NCBI RefSeq assembly: GCF_900182985.1
Contig: NZ_FXUY01000002.1
Location: 188,501-252,500, forward strand
DNA: 64,000 nucleotides
Origin: Pseudomonas helmanticensis
GTDB taxonomy: Bacteria > Pseudomonadota > Gammaproteobacteria > Pseudomonadales > Pseudomonadaceae
Direction of reading: 5' to 3'
Below, one piece after another: positions 36,702 through 45,667 of the stretch. Under the pieces are notes generated by a model. It was not told where the DNA came from. It saw only the letters and a list, made by a program, of their open reading frames with translations, and did no database searches. A program made the position numbers and the translations under genes. Each line of letters begins with the position of its first letter. Positions within the stretch are counted from its first letter, which is position 1.

Positions 36702-37448
36702 ATGAGAACGAACACTAGCGGTCCAAGATTCAAGGCACTCCTGGAAGCAGCGAACATCACCACCACGGGTTTCGCAAAGTTCTGGGGCACGGAAGCCCAA
36801 AATGTCCACAACTGGTACACCCGGGGCGTCCCGGCGTATCGCATGGAAGAAGTCTCACGCCTGCTGTCCGTCAACAGCGAATGGCTGAAAACCGGCGAAG
36901 GCAGCAAAGAATCGCCCAGCCTCAACGCACCCGCCAGCAACGGCGACACCTTCGACGCCCAGGCCATTCGCGGCGTCTACACGGTCATCGATCCCAACGA
37001 CATCAATCTGACGTTCTTCAAGGAAACCCCGCTCAGCAACGGCTCGGGCAAAACCCACGTCATCCAGGACCCTGAGCAGTCGATCCGCCTGCTGCGCAGC
37101 CACCTGGATCAACTCGAAGTCAGACACGCCGACGCCATCTGCGCCCACATGATCGGCAACAGCATGGCCGAACGCATCGAAGACGGCTCCGTCGTCGCCA
37201 TCGACCGAGGCCTGACACAAGTCGTCGACGGCGAAATCTACGCCATCGAACACGACGGCATGTTGCGCATCAAATACCTGCACCGCATGCCCGGCAACGG
37301 CTTGCGACTGCGCAGCCACAACAGCGCCGAATACCCGGACGAAGTCTTCCGCTCAGCACAGATCGAGGAACAAAGGATTCACATACTGGGCTGGGTATTC
37401 TGGTGGTCGACCGTGGGCAAGCGCCGGCCGGTGGTGCCGTTTCTTTGA
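36702..37448 (+). CDS. XRE-HTH / S24 peptidase-fold transcriptional repressor
   Basis: A 248-residue phage-repressor-like protein. Residues about 8-60 form an XRE-type HTH (FKALLEAANITTTGFAKFWG...VHNWYTRGVP). Residues about 140-240 are a LexA/CI-type S24 domain with candidate catalytic pair S154 in MIGNSMAERI and K191 in LRIKYLHRM. No Ala-Gly or Cys-Gly cleavage site is apparent in the linker, so self-cleavage is doubtful. The ATG at 36702 is preferred over a GTG two codons upstream. It is the last backbone-composition gene before the accessory island; the gene may regulate itself, the island, or a prophage locus elsewhere. Confidence 0.85.
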   Translation: MRTNTSGPRFKALLEAANITTTGFAKFWGTEAQNVHNWYTRGVPAYRMEEVSRLLSVNSEWLKTGEGSKESPSLNAPASNGDTFDAQAIRGVYTVIDPNDINLTFFKETPLSNGSGKTHVIQDPEQSIRLLRSHLDQLEVRHADAICAHMIGNSMAERIEDGSVVAIDRGLTQVVDGEIYAIEHDGMLRIKYLHRMPGNGLRLRSHNSAEYPDEVFRSAQIEEQRIHILGWVFWWSTVGKRRPVVPFL

Positions 37449-37483
37449 CCTGATGCGTTTTTTTCGAGTCTGCACTGAACCCT

Positions 37484-37508
37484 GTGGGAGCGAGCCTGCT
37501 CGCGAAGA
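37484..37508. repeat. Solitary REP, class B
   Basis: TGTGGGAGCGAGCCTGCTCG followed by CGAAG, one arm only, 35 bases after the S24 repressor gene. The partner arm seen at 29521-29620 is absent, so this is a REP singlet. Confidence 0.88.
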
Positions 37509-37758
37509 GGCCCGGACAAACGGTACAAATTCCGGATTTGTGGCGCAGAAGTCGCTCTAACCCGCACTTCAGGCTGGGAATCCTAAGCAAAACTCAGTAT
37601 CCTGCGCCCCACATTTGCGCATCGACCCGCCCCGCGGCTCAGAGAGCGCCCGACGCGGCAGACCAACGTCTGACCAAGTCCCACAGCCGGACGCAGATCC
37701 GGATGTACGTTTTGAAGGCTGGCAAGGCTTACCAAAAATAGGCCAAGCCAGTCCCCGA

Positions 37759-37783
37759 GAAGCCGGCCACAAGCCGGCTTTTT
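37759..37783 (+). terminator. Intrinsic terminator at the island edge
   Basis: AAGCCGGC-CACAA-GCCGGCTTTTT forms a 7-8 bp stem ending in a T run. No gene clearly ends at it, so it may be the leftover end of a lost or interrupted transcription unit. Confidence 0.75.
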
Positions 37784-38042
37784 AATGCCTTAAGGCTTTG
37801 AAAATAAAGGCATTTGTAAACAAATTTAAAAATGACCCACACCTTGACCCACACCCAGGCACTGGGTTGTCGCTGCGCTAACGGTTCGGTTCGGTTCGTT
37901 TTGCCGGCCTGACTGAAGTCAAAGACTAAAGCGTACAGGGGACACAAAGACGCGACCGCGATGCAATAGCACAGACTTGCCGCCTATATGCGATGACATT
38001 TGACAAGCACGCTCGTGGTCACGCAGGGGGAGTATCGACTCA

Positions 38043-38171
38043 ATGGAGCCGGTCAGCGTCAGCAGAAATCGACGAATACACACGCTGAAAAATGCTTTGG
38101 AGATGGCTAGACCTCTGGTTGAAGACTCTAGGGTCGCAATGTGGCGCCAAAAGGCTATCGTTGTCGCTTAG
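38043..38171 (+). CDS. Possible 42-residue small protein
   Basis: An ATG at 38043 opens 42 codons ending TAG at 38171, with GGGGGAG ten bases before it, 27 bases upstream of the ClpP-fold protease gene. The peptide is basic and contains LKNALEMARPLVEDSRVAMW, which could form an amphipathic helix. No family is recognised. It could be a real leader peptide/small partner of the protease gene, or chance. Confidence 0.25.
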   Translation: MEPVSVSRNRRIHTLKNALEMARPLVEDSRVAMWRQKAIVVA

Positions 38172-38198
38172 GTATAGCGTTCATCAACGGAGTTTTCC

Positions 38199-39200
38199 AT
38201 GGCAGCAGGATCGCAGGCGTTCTCTAGGCTGGAACAACTGAGCCGGGATTCAGGAAAGGATTGCTATCTCTACCTCGGGTCAATGAGCCGCGCTGGCTAT
38301 GACCAGATGACTGAGTGGTTTACTAAGCAGCAGACGACCGAGGCTTATCTTTTTCTAGCTACTTATGGAGGCGATCCTGATGCGGGCTATAGGATCGCGA
38401 GAGCCTTAAGACATCACTACAACCATCTCACCTTGGTGATACCCACTTTTTGCAAGAGTGCTGGAACGCTTCTTGCTATAGGTGCTGATCAGTTGGTGAT
38501 TTCTGACAAGGGCGAGCTAGGCCCTTTGGATATGCAACTCAAAAAGCCGGATGAACTGTTTGATATGTCATCAGGTCTAGATATCACACAGGCCATGGCA
38601 TTTCTGCGTACCCAATCAGCGGATATACTGAAGTCGACCTTGGTTGAACTGAAGGTTGATCTAGAGGTAACGACCAAGACTGCCGCTGAAATCGCCACCA
38701 AATTGGCACAAGGGTTGGTTTCTCCAATATATGCACAAATTGACCCTTATAAGATCGGAGAATCACAAAGGGCGATTTCCATAGCGTTTTCCTATGGAAA
38801 GCGATTGGACGAAAAAATCAAGAATTTGAAGGGTGAGGCAGCGTTGAAGTCCTTGGTTTTGGACTACCCTTCTCATGGGTTTGTGATTGACCGAAAGGAA
38901 GCCACAAGCCTGTTCAAGAACGTGCGTGCGCCAGATGAGCGGGAGCAGGCCGTAGTCGAAAGCCTCTATGAATTGTGCAACAATCCTGCTCAGCGACCTC
39001 CTTTCACGTTCTTAATTCAAGCGCAAGCACCTAATGAAGGTAATGAAGATGTTCCAGTCGAGCCAGGACAAGAAGGTCGGAACGAGCAAGCAGCCGGCGA
39101 CACCTACCCCGCCGACGATGGACCTGCTGAGCCTGATGAACGAGCTATCCAAGGGGCAGGTGAAGTCCGCGAGCCAATTCCCAATCCCGAGGGCAACTGA
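38199..39200 (+). CDS. ClpP-fold serine protease, SDH (serine dehydrogenase proteinase) family
   Basis: A 333-residue protein of the ClpP/crotonase fold. The oxyanion region is LATYGGDPDAGYRIARALR (about 53-71), the nucleophile is S87 in FCKSAGTLLAIGADQLV, and DKGELGPLDMQL (about 103-114) carries the conserved G-P-x-D. No signal peptide or membrane segment, so cytosolic. The last 60 residues are acidic and proline-rich, probably disordered. Lower G+C and different codon choice than its neighbours suggest transfer. It is the first gene of the island, upstream of a type I restriction system. Its substrate is unknown. Confidence 0.85.
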   Translation: MAAGSQAFSRLEQLSRDSGKDCYLYLGSMSRAGYDQMTEWFTKQQTTEAYLFLATYGGDPDAGYRIARALRHHYNHLTLVIPTFCKSAGTLLAIGADQLVISDKGELGPLDMQLKKPDELFDMSSGLDITQAMAFLRTQSADILKSTLVELKVDLEVTTKTAAEIATKLAQGLVSPIYAQIDPYKIGESQRAISIAFSYGKRLDEKIKNLKGEAALKSLVLDYPSHGFVIDRKEATSLFKNVRAPDEREQAVVESLYELCNNPAQRPPFTFLIQAQAPNEGNEDVPVEPGQEGRNEQAAGDTYPADDGPAEPDERAIQGAGEVREPIPNPEGN

Positions 39201-39232
39201 TTTCAGCCGGCCTTAAAGTTTTGTTTTCAATG

Positions 39233-39259
39233 AAGCCCGGTTGATGCCGGGCTTTTTTG
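39233..39259 (+). terminator. Terminator of the SDH protease gene
   Basis: AAGCCCGG-TTGATG-CCGGGCTT followed by TTTT, 33 bases after the stop. A strong intrinsic terminator. Confidence 0.92.
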
Positions 39260-39646
39260 TGAGCACTCAAAAGCGAAGAGAATTCTCAGCACTTTTAGTT
39301 GCGCTTTAGCTTCGACCTCTGAGTAATTAACAAATGGCTGCTATCACCGAATACTGTCCGTCGCGATTGGGAGTGACCAATAACTGCCAGTGAGCAACGG
39401 CAGAGGTCCGCCGAGGGTGGACAATCAATATGTATAGACTCCTCCCCCTTAATGCTGAAGCTTAAGACTGGCGCTCCAGCCAAATAAAGATTTCATGAGC
39501 GCGTTATGAAAAACTCCACGATCGATATTTGATGCGGAGAACTCGCTGCCCCTTATCGGCACCATGCAGAGACTGGTAACTACCTTTTCGTCGGTGATGC
39601 TAGTACGTCCTTGAAGCAATGGTCTTCACACGGCTATCCATCCGCC
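39260..39646. other. Non-coding gap between the protease gene and hsdS
   Basis: About 390 bases between convergent genes. A stretch near 39345-39400 (GACCAATAACTGCCAGTGAG and similar) resembles decayed intergenic repeat matter common in pseudomonads, but I cannot define a unit. A 62-codon minus-strand frame here has no support. No terminator for hsdS is obvious. Confidence 0.5.
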
Positions 39647-40930
39647 CTAGTCGTGAGCATATTCGGAACCATAAGAGTCGCATTTCGATGGTTCGTACTC
39701 GCCGTGGTAGCTGAAGGCCTCTTTTAAAACTTTTTGCATCAGCTGTTTGGCATAAACTTGGTTCCGGCTTAATAGGGTCTCCAGTTGATCGCAAAGTTTT
39801 AGGAGCTTTTCTACTTTTGCGACTATGGCTTGTTGTTCACGAAATGGGGGTAGCTGGGTCAACAGCGGATAAACTCTTTTCCCACTAATTACAGGCTGAG
39901 CTCCTTTATACGAAGACCTCCCTAAGTCCATTTGCTTCAAATGAAGCAATATATACTCTGTATCGATGTTTTTTTTGCTGAAATAAACCCTGAAACAGTT
40001 ATCCGTTACCCAGGAGTATTCTGGAGTTAAGTGAACTGCACCGCAATATGCTCCAACTCTCCCGATAGTGACTGTTGCCTCATTAGTGTTATAAGCGTCG
40101 TGATACCCATTGATGCCATTACCACCAAATACGGGAATATCACCACCATTCATTTGTGAAGATATCAAACCGTCTCCGGAGCTAATGCTGATTAAATCAC
40201 CCAGCCTACACCAAGCCCACCCACTCGGCAGTTCAAACGGCTTTTCCTCGCCATCCATGGGAGGCAGCTGTTTCTGTGCATTGGTTCTCCTCCCTTTGTC
40301 TCGTTCCGCATGTTCAGCGCCGATGCGTTCAAGCAATTCGCTAGCTGGTTCCACGCACGGATTTTGAGCACGCCATTCAACCGTAAGCTTGCCTTCAATG
40401 GCTTCATGCAAAATCTGTTGGCGCAGTTTTTTCAAAAGGAATTGTTGATGGGTGAGTTCTGCTTTTAGTTCACATTCTTCAATAACAATCGACTTAAATT
40501 TCTCAACAATTTCAAGCTGCCTCCCGATAGATGGCAAAGGAATTTCAATACCCTGTATTTTTTTGACAGATAACGCCACATTAGCAGCACCACTCATCAG
40601 TGGAACCAGAACACGGTCTTTCAATTGTGACAAATACAAATGAAGGAACTGAATATCCAACTTGCTTTCATCTTTGCTGGTCAGTGCTACCAAAATGGAA
40701 CCCAGTGCGAATTTCCCTTCTTGATAATGCACATTCTTTAGGCTTGCATGGCCGTGACCCGTTGAAGATACAAGAGGAATACAGACGGCCTTAGTATCAA
40801 ACTGATAGGTGTTGCTGGTTTTTCGTTCCGCGCCGGTAGTTACCAGAGGGTATTCGCCTGGTTCCGCCTTGGCCAATCCTGTCGAACCTTTTTCAAAATC
40901 GCACAGGGCATTGAGCTTTACAAGCTTCAC
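39647..40930 (-). CDS. hsdS: Type I restriction-modification specificity subunit
   Basis: HsdS supplies DNA sequence recognition to the HsdM and HsdR complexes. The 427-residue protein has two target-recognition halves separated by conserved coiled-coil spacers: LPSIGRQLEIVEKFKSI followed by KKLRQQILHEAIEGKL in the middle, and LPPFREQQAIVAKVEKLLKL near the end. The second recognition domain opens with LPSGWAWCRLGDLI. The start is a GTG at 40930 that shares its G with the hsdM stop (TAGTG). The first half is divergent and the recognition sequence cannot be read from it. Confidence 0.93.
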   Translation of the reverse strand: MKLVKLNALCDFEKGSTGLAKAEPGEYPLVTTGAERKTSNTYQFDTKAVCIPLVSSTGHGHASLKNVHYQEGKFALGSILVALTSKDESKLDIQFLHLYLSQLKDRVLVPLMSGAANVALSVKKIQGIEIPLPSIGRQLEIVEKFKSIVIEECELKAELTHQQFLLKKLRQQILHEAIEGKLTVEWRAQNPCVEPASELLERIGAEHAERDKGRRTNAQKQLPPMDGEEKPFELPSGWAWCRLGDLISISSGDGLISSQMNGGDIPVFGGNGINGYHDAYNTNEATVTIGRVGAYCGAVHLTPEYSWVTDNCFRVYFSKKNIDTEYILLHLKQMDLGRSSYKGAQPVISGKRVYPLLTQLPPFREQQAIVAKVEKLLKLCDQLETLLSRNQVYAKQLMQKVLKEAFSYHGEYEPSKCDSYGSEYAHD

Positions 40931-42354
40931 TACACGAGCTCCCTACGGAGTTGATCCAGCAATTGATCACCATTGGCAAAAGATTGATGCAGGAGGTCGA
41001 GCAATTCAGTGCTGCTATATTGCTTATCTTCTTTAGCGCGGTGCGGGTTATTAATGTCGAGGTTGTAGCCGTCTGCCTTGATGGTGTCGATATTCACCTG
41101 CCAAGCCTGCTCGTTCACTTCCCGGTTGATCCACCAAGCCTTCAGGGCATCGAACTCGGCCAGCTCGATCGGCTTGGTTTTGGAGTAAGCCTTGTAGCCT
41201 TCTGGTAACTTGTGTTCATAAAACCAAATGTTTTTTGTCGGCTCGCCTTTGGTAAAAAACAGTAGGTTGGTGGCCACAGAGGCGTAGGGCTGAAACACGG
41301 AGTTGGGCAGGCGCACGATGGTGTGCAGATTGCAGTCTTCCAGCAACTTCTGGCGAATTCGCTGCTTCACGCCATCGCCGGTAAGGGAACCATCAGGAAG
41401 CACAATAGCGGCACGGCCTCCGTTGTTGAGAAGGTGAATCATCAGGATCAAAAACAGATCCGCCGATTCCTTGGTGCGGTAGGTCTGCGGGAAGTTGTTT
41501 TCGTTATTGTTGGAAACCACGCCACCAAAAGGCGGGTTGGCGATAATCACCTCCACCCGATCCTTACGGGTGTACTCGCTCAAAGGCCTTTGCAGGGAGT
41601 CGCCAAACTGAATATTGGGCGTAACAATGTCATGCAAAATCAGGTTGGTATTGGCCAAAATATAGGGTAACGGTTTGTACTCCCAACCACGGACGTTGTT
41701 ACCAATGGCTTCGCTCTCAGCAACATTGCTGGCAGTGGCTTTTAGATGCTCGATCACGGCGGTCAAAAAGCCGCCGGTGCCGCATGCAGGGTCGAGTACG
41801 GTATCGCCGTGCGCGGGATTCACCATCTCGGTCATAAACTGGGTAATAGCTCGGGGGGTGTAGAACTCCCCCAACGTACCGGCGCTTTGAAGCTCGCTCA
41901 AAAATGTCTCGTAAATTTGGCCGAATAGATGCAGATCTTTGCTGTTGTTGAAGTCGATTTCGTTCAGCTTGTTGATGACTTGGCGTAAGTGAATGCCGGA
42001 TTTCATATAGTTGTAGTTGTTGGCGAAGACTTCATGCACCAGTACCGCGCGGCGCTTAGCGTTGGATAGGTCAATTTCCGACAGTGTAGGGAAGAGTTTG
42101 CGGTCGACAAACTTTAACAACTCGTCGCCGGTCATGCCTTCGTCATTGCCTGCCCATTGGTCCCAGTGCAAGTCGGCGGGAATGGGTGATATATAGTTAT
42201 CGTCCATCAGCTCAAGCTCTTTGTCTTTATCGCTGAAGATTTTCAGAAACAACATCCAGCCCAGTTGCAAAATACGCAGCTCATCGCTGCCGGTGCCGGT
42301 ATCTTGCCGCATGATTTTACGGGCAGACTTTACTATGCCTGATACATTTGCCAT
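40930..42354 (-). CDS. hsdM: Type I restriction-modification N6-adenine methyltransferase subunit
   Basis: HsdM methylates adenine within the HsdS-defined target. The 474-residue protein has an N-terminal HsdM helical domain (about 1-150) and a methyltransferase domain with motif I in VLDPACGTGGFLTAVIEHL and motif IV NPPF in VIIANPPFGGVVSNN. Further conserved parts are LPYILANTNLILHDI and GRAAIVLPDGSL. It lies 26 bases downstream of hsdR and overlaps hsdS, giving the order hsdR-hsdM-hsdS on the minus strand. Composition differs from the backbone. Confidence 0.96.
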   Translation of the reverse strand: MANVSGIVKSARKIMRQDTGTGSDELRILQLGWMLFLKIFSDKDKELELMDDNYISPIPADLHWDQWAGNDEGMTGDELLKFVDRKLFPTLSEIDLSNAKRRAVLVHEVFANNYNYMKSGIHLRQVINKLNEIDFNNSKDLHLFGQIYETFLSELQSAGTLGEFYTPRAITQFMTEMVNPAHGDTVLDPACGTGGFLTAVIEHLKATASNVAESEAIGNNVRGWEYKPLPYILANTNLILHDIVTPNIQFGDSLQRPLSEYTRKDRVEVIIANPPFGGVVSNNNENNFPQTYRTKESADLFLILMIHLLNNGGRAAIVLPDGSLTGDGVKQRIRQKLLEDCNLHTIVRLPNSVFQPYASVATNLLFFTKGEPTKNIWFYEHKLPEGYKAYSKTKPIELAEFDALKAWWINREVNEQAWQVNIDTIKADGYNLDINNPHRAKEDKQYSSTELLDLLHQSFANGDQLLDQLRRELV

Positions 42355-42380
42355 TGTTTTACTGCTCTCGTGTTAGCGAT

Positions 42381-44768
42381 TCAAGCCACTTGATAAAGGG
42401 CTTGTTCGAGCTGAGTTAATGCTTGTAAGTAATTCTGCTTGCCGCCAAATAAATTTATGATTTCGGTTGGGGTGCCGAACCGGTCGAATGGATTGATCTT
42501 TAGCACCTTGATGTCCTCAATATTCTCTATGCCTTCATCGGCATATTTATCAAGCAAGGCGTCCAGTACCTTGCGCGCCTGTTCGCCGTACTGGCTGAAT
42601 ACATCACGCTTTCTGACCTGTTTGGCGCGCTCGGCACGAGTGAGTGGTGGCTGGTCAAAGGCCGTGTGGCAGATCATGTCGAAGATGTCCATTTCCTTAC
42701 CGATGGCATCTTTGAGGTTTTCCAGCACGATTCCCTGCTCGGTAAGCTCGTCGATGATCGCCTGCTTTTTGTCTGCGCTACGCCATTTGCTAAGAAAATC
42801 ATTCAGTGACTGGTATTGTTCACGAACCTTTTGACGGGTGTAGTCTTTCAGACTGCCGGTAATTAACTTGCCATTACCATCCATGTACTGAATACGTTCG
42901 TTGAGAATGGAAACATTGACGCCGTTAACGTAAAGCTTGCGCCGTGGTTCGCTAATGATGTCGCCGCCATCGATGATTTCTGGTGGTTCGGTTGGCGGCT
43001 CAAAGATGATCTCTTTACCTTCTTCATCGGTGATGGTATCTCCTTCGCTCGCCTCGTCTTCCGGGGTTTCAAATTCCTCATCCTCTCCCAGCTCTTTGAC
43101 TCGCACCGGATCACCATCGAAGTCCGGGTCGGCAAACAAGTCGGTGACATTACGGAAATCAAGAATGGTGAAAAAGGTTTTGCCAAACTCTTCATTGATG
43201 CGGGTGCCACGCCCGATGATCTGCTTGAATTCGGTCATGGAACCGATGTTGCTATCGAGCACGATCAACTTGCAGGTTTGCGCATCGACTCCGGTGGTCA
43301 TCAATTTGGATGTGGTGGCAATAACCGGGTAGCGCTCTTCGGGACTGATGAAGTTATCCAGTTCGCGCTTGCCTTCGTCATTATCACCGGTGATCTGCAT
43401 TATGTACTTGGGGTTCTGCGCCATCAGGTCACTGTTTGCATTAGCCAGGGCTGAGCGCATGCGCTGAGCGTGGTCAATATCCACACAGAATACGATGGCT
43501 TTGTCGAAGCGGTTAGTTTTTTTCAGATACTCACTGATTTTTTGGGCCACTGCTTCCGTGCGTTCGTCGATCACCAGGTTTTTGTCGAAATCCTTACGGT
43601 TGTATATGCGGTCATCCACCAACTGGCCGCTTTTATCTGTTTTGCCCGCCTCAGGCCGCCACCCTTCAAGATCGACATTGAGGCCTACGCGTAACACCTT
43701 GTAAGGGGCCAGAAAGCCATCCTGTATGCCTTGCTTGAGTGAATAGATATAGATTGGATCGCCAAAGTATTCAGTGCTTGAAACGGTTTCGGTTTCCCTG
43801 GGCGTTGCTGTCAGGCCAATGTGAGTTGCAGTTTTGAAATAATCGAGGATTTCGCGCCATGCGCTATCTTCCGACGCACTTCCACGGTGGCACTCGTCGA
43901 TGACAATCAGATCAAAAAAATCGGGGCTGAATTCCCGGAAAGCATCCTTGTCCTCATTGTAACTGGTGAGCCCTTGATACAACGCCAAATAGATTTCGTA
44001 GGATTTATCGATTTTCTTATTTTTAATAACCGTCATTTTGTCTTTGAAATGCCGGAAGTCGCCACGGCGCGTTTGGTCAATCAAGGCGTTGCGGTCCGCC
44101 AGAAACAGGATGCGTTTTTTAGCGCCAGCTTTCCAGAGGCGGTGAATGATCTGGAAGGCGGTGTAGGTTTTGCCGGTGCCGGTGGCCATAGTCAGCAAGA
44201 CACGCTCCTGGCCATTGGCAACGGCCTCCACTGTGCGGTTTATGGCGATTTGCTGGTAGTAACGCGGGCTCCGGCTTGTGCCGTCAAAGAAGTAATCCTG
44301 TGCGCTGATACGCTCAGCCTCTGGTGTGGCGATGCCCTTATAGCGCTTATAGCGCTCCCAGAGTTGTTCCGGAGTTGGAAATTCACTCAACGAGATTTCA
44401 CGCTCAATGCTGCCGCTGAGGGCAGTGCGGTCATGCTCGTAGAAACCATCGCCGTTACTGCTGTACACCGTGGGAATATCAAGAATGGTGGCGTAATCCA
44501 ACCCCTGCTGAATGCCCGCCATCACCGTTTGCCCATTGTCTTTGGCCTCGATGATGGCGACTGGAATGTTTGGCTTGTAATAAAGAACGTAGTCCGCCCG
44601 CTTGCGCTTGCCCCGGGTTGTCAGGTTGCCCTTCACATAGATACGGCCATCGGTGAAGCTCACTTCTTCGCGAACCTGCTTCTGCATGTCCCAGCCCGCC
44701 TGTTCCAGCGCCGGTGTAATGAACTTGGTGCAGATGTCACGCTCTGATAAGTCCTTTTTATTCGTCAT
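42381..44768 (-). CDS. hsdR: Type I restriction endonuclease motor subunit
   Basis: HsdR translocates DNA with ATP and cleaves at a distance from unmethylated sites. The 795-residue protein begins with a PD-(D/E)xK nuclease domain whose core is RKRADYVLYYKPNIPVAII then EAKDNG. The helicase part has Walker A in LLTMATGTGKTYTAFQI, the DEAH-type box in VIDECHRGSA, motif III GLTATPRETET, and motif VI in KQIIGRGTRINEE. The C-terminal region contains the assembly domain. It is the first gene of the unit, so the gap upstream of 44768 must carry the promoter. The subunit is shorter than EcoKI HsdR and closest in layout to the compact family. Confidence 0.95.
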   Translation of the reverse strand: MTNKKDLSERDICTKFITPALEQAGWDMQKQVREEVSFTDGRIYVKGNLTTRGKRKRADYVLYYKPNIPVAIIEAKDNGQTVMAGIQQGLDYATILDIPTVYSSNGDGFYEHDRTALSGSIEREISLSEFPTPEQLWERYKRYKGIATPEAERISAQDYFFDGTSRSPRYYQQIAINRTVEAVANGQERVLLTMATGTGKTYTAFQIIHRLWKAGAKKRILFLADRNALIDQTRRGDFRHFKDKMTVIKNKKIDKSYEIYLALYQGLTSYNEDKDAFREFSPDFFDLIVIDECHRGSASEDSAWREILDYFKTATHIGLTATPRETETVSSTEYFGDPIYIYSLKQGIQDGFLAPYKVLRVGLNVDLEGWRPEAGKTDKSGQLVDDRIYNRKDFDKNLVIDERTEAVAQKISEYLKKTNRFDKAIVFCVDIDHAQRMRSALANANSDLMAQNPKYIMQITGDNDEGKRELDNFISPEERYPVIATTSKLMTTGVDAQTCKLIVLDSNIGSMTEFKQIIGRGTRINEEFGKTFFTILDFRNVTDLFADPDFDGDPVRVKELGEDEEFETPEDEASEGDTITDEEGKEIIFEPPTEPPEIIDGGDIISEPRRKLYVNGVNVSILNERIQYMDGNGKLITGSLKDYTRQKVREQYQSLNDFLSKWRSADKKQAIIDELTEQGIVLENLKDAIGKEMDIFDMICHTAFDQPPLTRAERAKQVRKRDVFSQYGEQARKVLDALLDKYADEGIENIEDIKVLKINPFDRFGTPTEIINLFGGKQNYLQALTQLEQALYQVA

Positions 44769-45265
44769 CTGATGGTCGAGTCCTTGGGTTTATTCGGCCA
44801 TGGGTGGGCGTAAAGGCACAATAACCATGTTCAGGGGCTTAAGAGAGATCTTAAAAGCCTACGGTCACGTAGTCACTCACCTACAACTTTTATGGTGGCG
44901 GGGATAGGTTGTGTCGGTTCAGGGGATTGACGTCAATTAGAAATTGCCAGCATAGCGGGCTTTATATAGGAATTCAGGTTGCGTTGGCAGTGTCAATCCA
45001 GAACCGTAAGGTCATACCAAGCCATCCGATACCTAATCCGCGTTGCCACCACCAACCACACCACCAGCATCCGATTTACCGAGCTCTGCTAGGGGATTGA
45101 CTTCGTGCAGGTTTGCATTCGAGTTGTCTGTTTGGCCGGAGCTTTTATCTCGATTGAGGCACTCAACGCAAACCTCAGCAATTGTCGGATTGAACGCCCG
45201 CCTATAGCCGCTTATCCAAGTAATGAATCGGCCGGTAATTCTGAGACGCCTATGACCGCCCACCT
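44769..45265. other. Divergent regulatory gap between hsdR and the darTG operon
   Basis: About 500 bases with no supported gene, holding the promoters for hsdRMS (minus) and probably darTG (plus). Symmetric elements are TTAAGA-GAGA-TCTTAA (44839-44854) and the perfect 12-bp palindrome ATTGACGTCAAT (44926-44937). The 11-base string AGGGGATTGAC occurs twice, at 44921 and 45091, 170 bp apart. Sequence from about 45195 to 45290 resembles decayed backbone intergenic DNA. Which elements are operators is unknown. Confidence 0.55.
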
Positions 45266-45667
45266 TTGGCTCGCTGCCTGTCGCGAAACCCTTTTGAAGG
45301 GGCCGTCCAACGCCGCGAGCCGAAAGCCGAGTTCGTACTGATCTCGGTGTACAGGTCAACGGCCAAGCAAAACGGTTGGAAAACCGTCCCCCGCCACCCT
45401 TTGGCTGGCGACTCTATTCAGTTACTCGATTACGAACAGGGATTTGAAGCTATCGAGTGGGGCGTGATGAATAGTCGCGAATACCAAGACCCACACTGCA
45501 AGAGCATCTGCATGGCGGAATGTCTCGCGCCCGGAATTGTTAAAACCGCTGAGTTCTTCAAAATCTTCACACCAAATGAAGAAGTAGATGCGCTTTGCTT
45601 GGCAAAGATGCAGGCGGCCGGTGTTAAGGTGCTCACGGGCGTGAACCAGAGAATGTTTTATCAATGA
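45266..45667 (+). pseudogene. C-terminal fragment resembling a DarT-type (DUF4433) ADP-ribosyltransferase
   Basis: The frame ends in ATGA overlap with the darT start, so it is translationally coupled to the toxin gene. Only a TTG is available as first start. Residues from about 62 on align by eye with the C-terminal half of DarT proteins: IEWGVMNSREYQDP corresponds to the segment before the ARTT loop, KSICMAECLAPG to the catalytic-Glu motif (AE), and [14 protein letters not shown] to the conserved end. The N-terminal NAD-binding half (the H-x-x-x-x-N-x-P region) is missing and nothing matching it lies upstream in any frame. It is therefore likely a truncated remnant of another DarT subtype, or a small retained accessory protein. 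Confidence 0.55.

Larger units (their letters stand above)
37449..38198. other. Gene-poor boundary segment at the left edge of the island
   Basis: About 750 bases with no convincing gene. It contains a solitary class B REP (37484), a terminator-like hairpin (37759-37783), and an A+T-rich stretch (about 37795-37835) where base composition drops. A direct repeat GACCCACACC occurs at about 37835 and 37846, and a short GGTTC repeat near 37883. Short overlapping frames around 37484-37772 show no recognisable family. I found no tRNA or integrase. The transition from backbone to accessory sequence seems to fall near 37790. Confidence 0.6.

Noticed and set aside
37484..37790. Possible tRNA or attachment site at the island's left edge
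   Set aside because: No cloverleaf with a GTTCRANYC arm is present, and I found no matching direct repeat at the right edge near 47400.
37569..37947. Short minus-strand frames near the island edge
   Set aside because: They overlap a terminator and a REP, use unlikely residues for a folded protein, and lack ribosome sites.
39295..39483. A 62-codon minus-strand frame between the protease and hsdS
   Set aside because: No ribosome site, no recognisable motif, and it covers sequence resembling decayed intergenic repeats.
45105..45341. A 78-codon frame upstream of the DarT-like fragment that might supply its missing N-terminus
   Set aside because: It is in another frame and shows none of the NAD-binding residues of DarT; a simple frameshift would not restore the domain.
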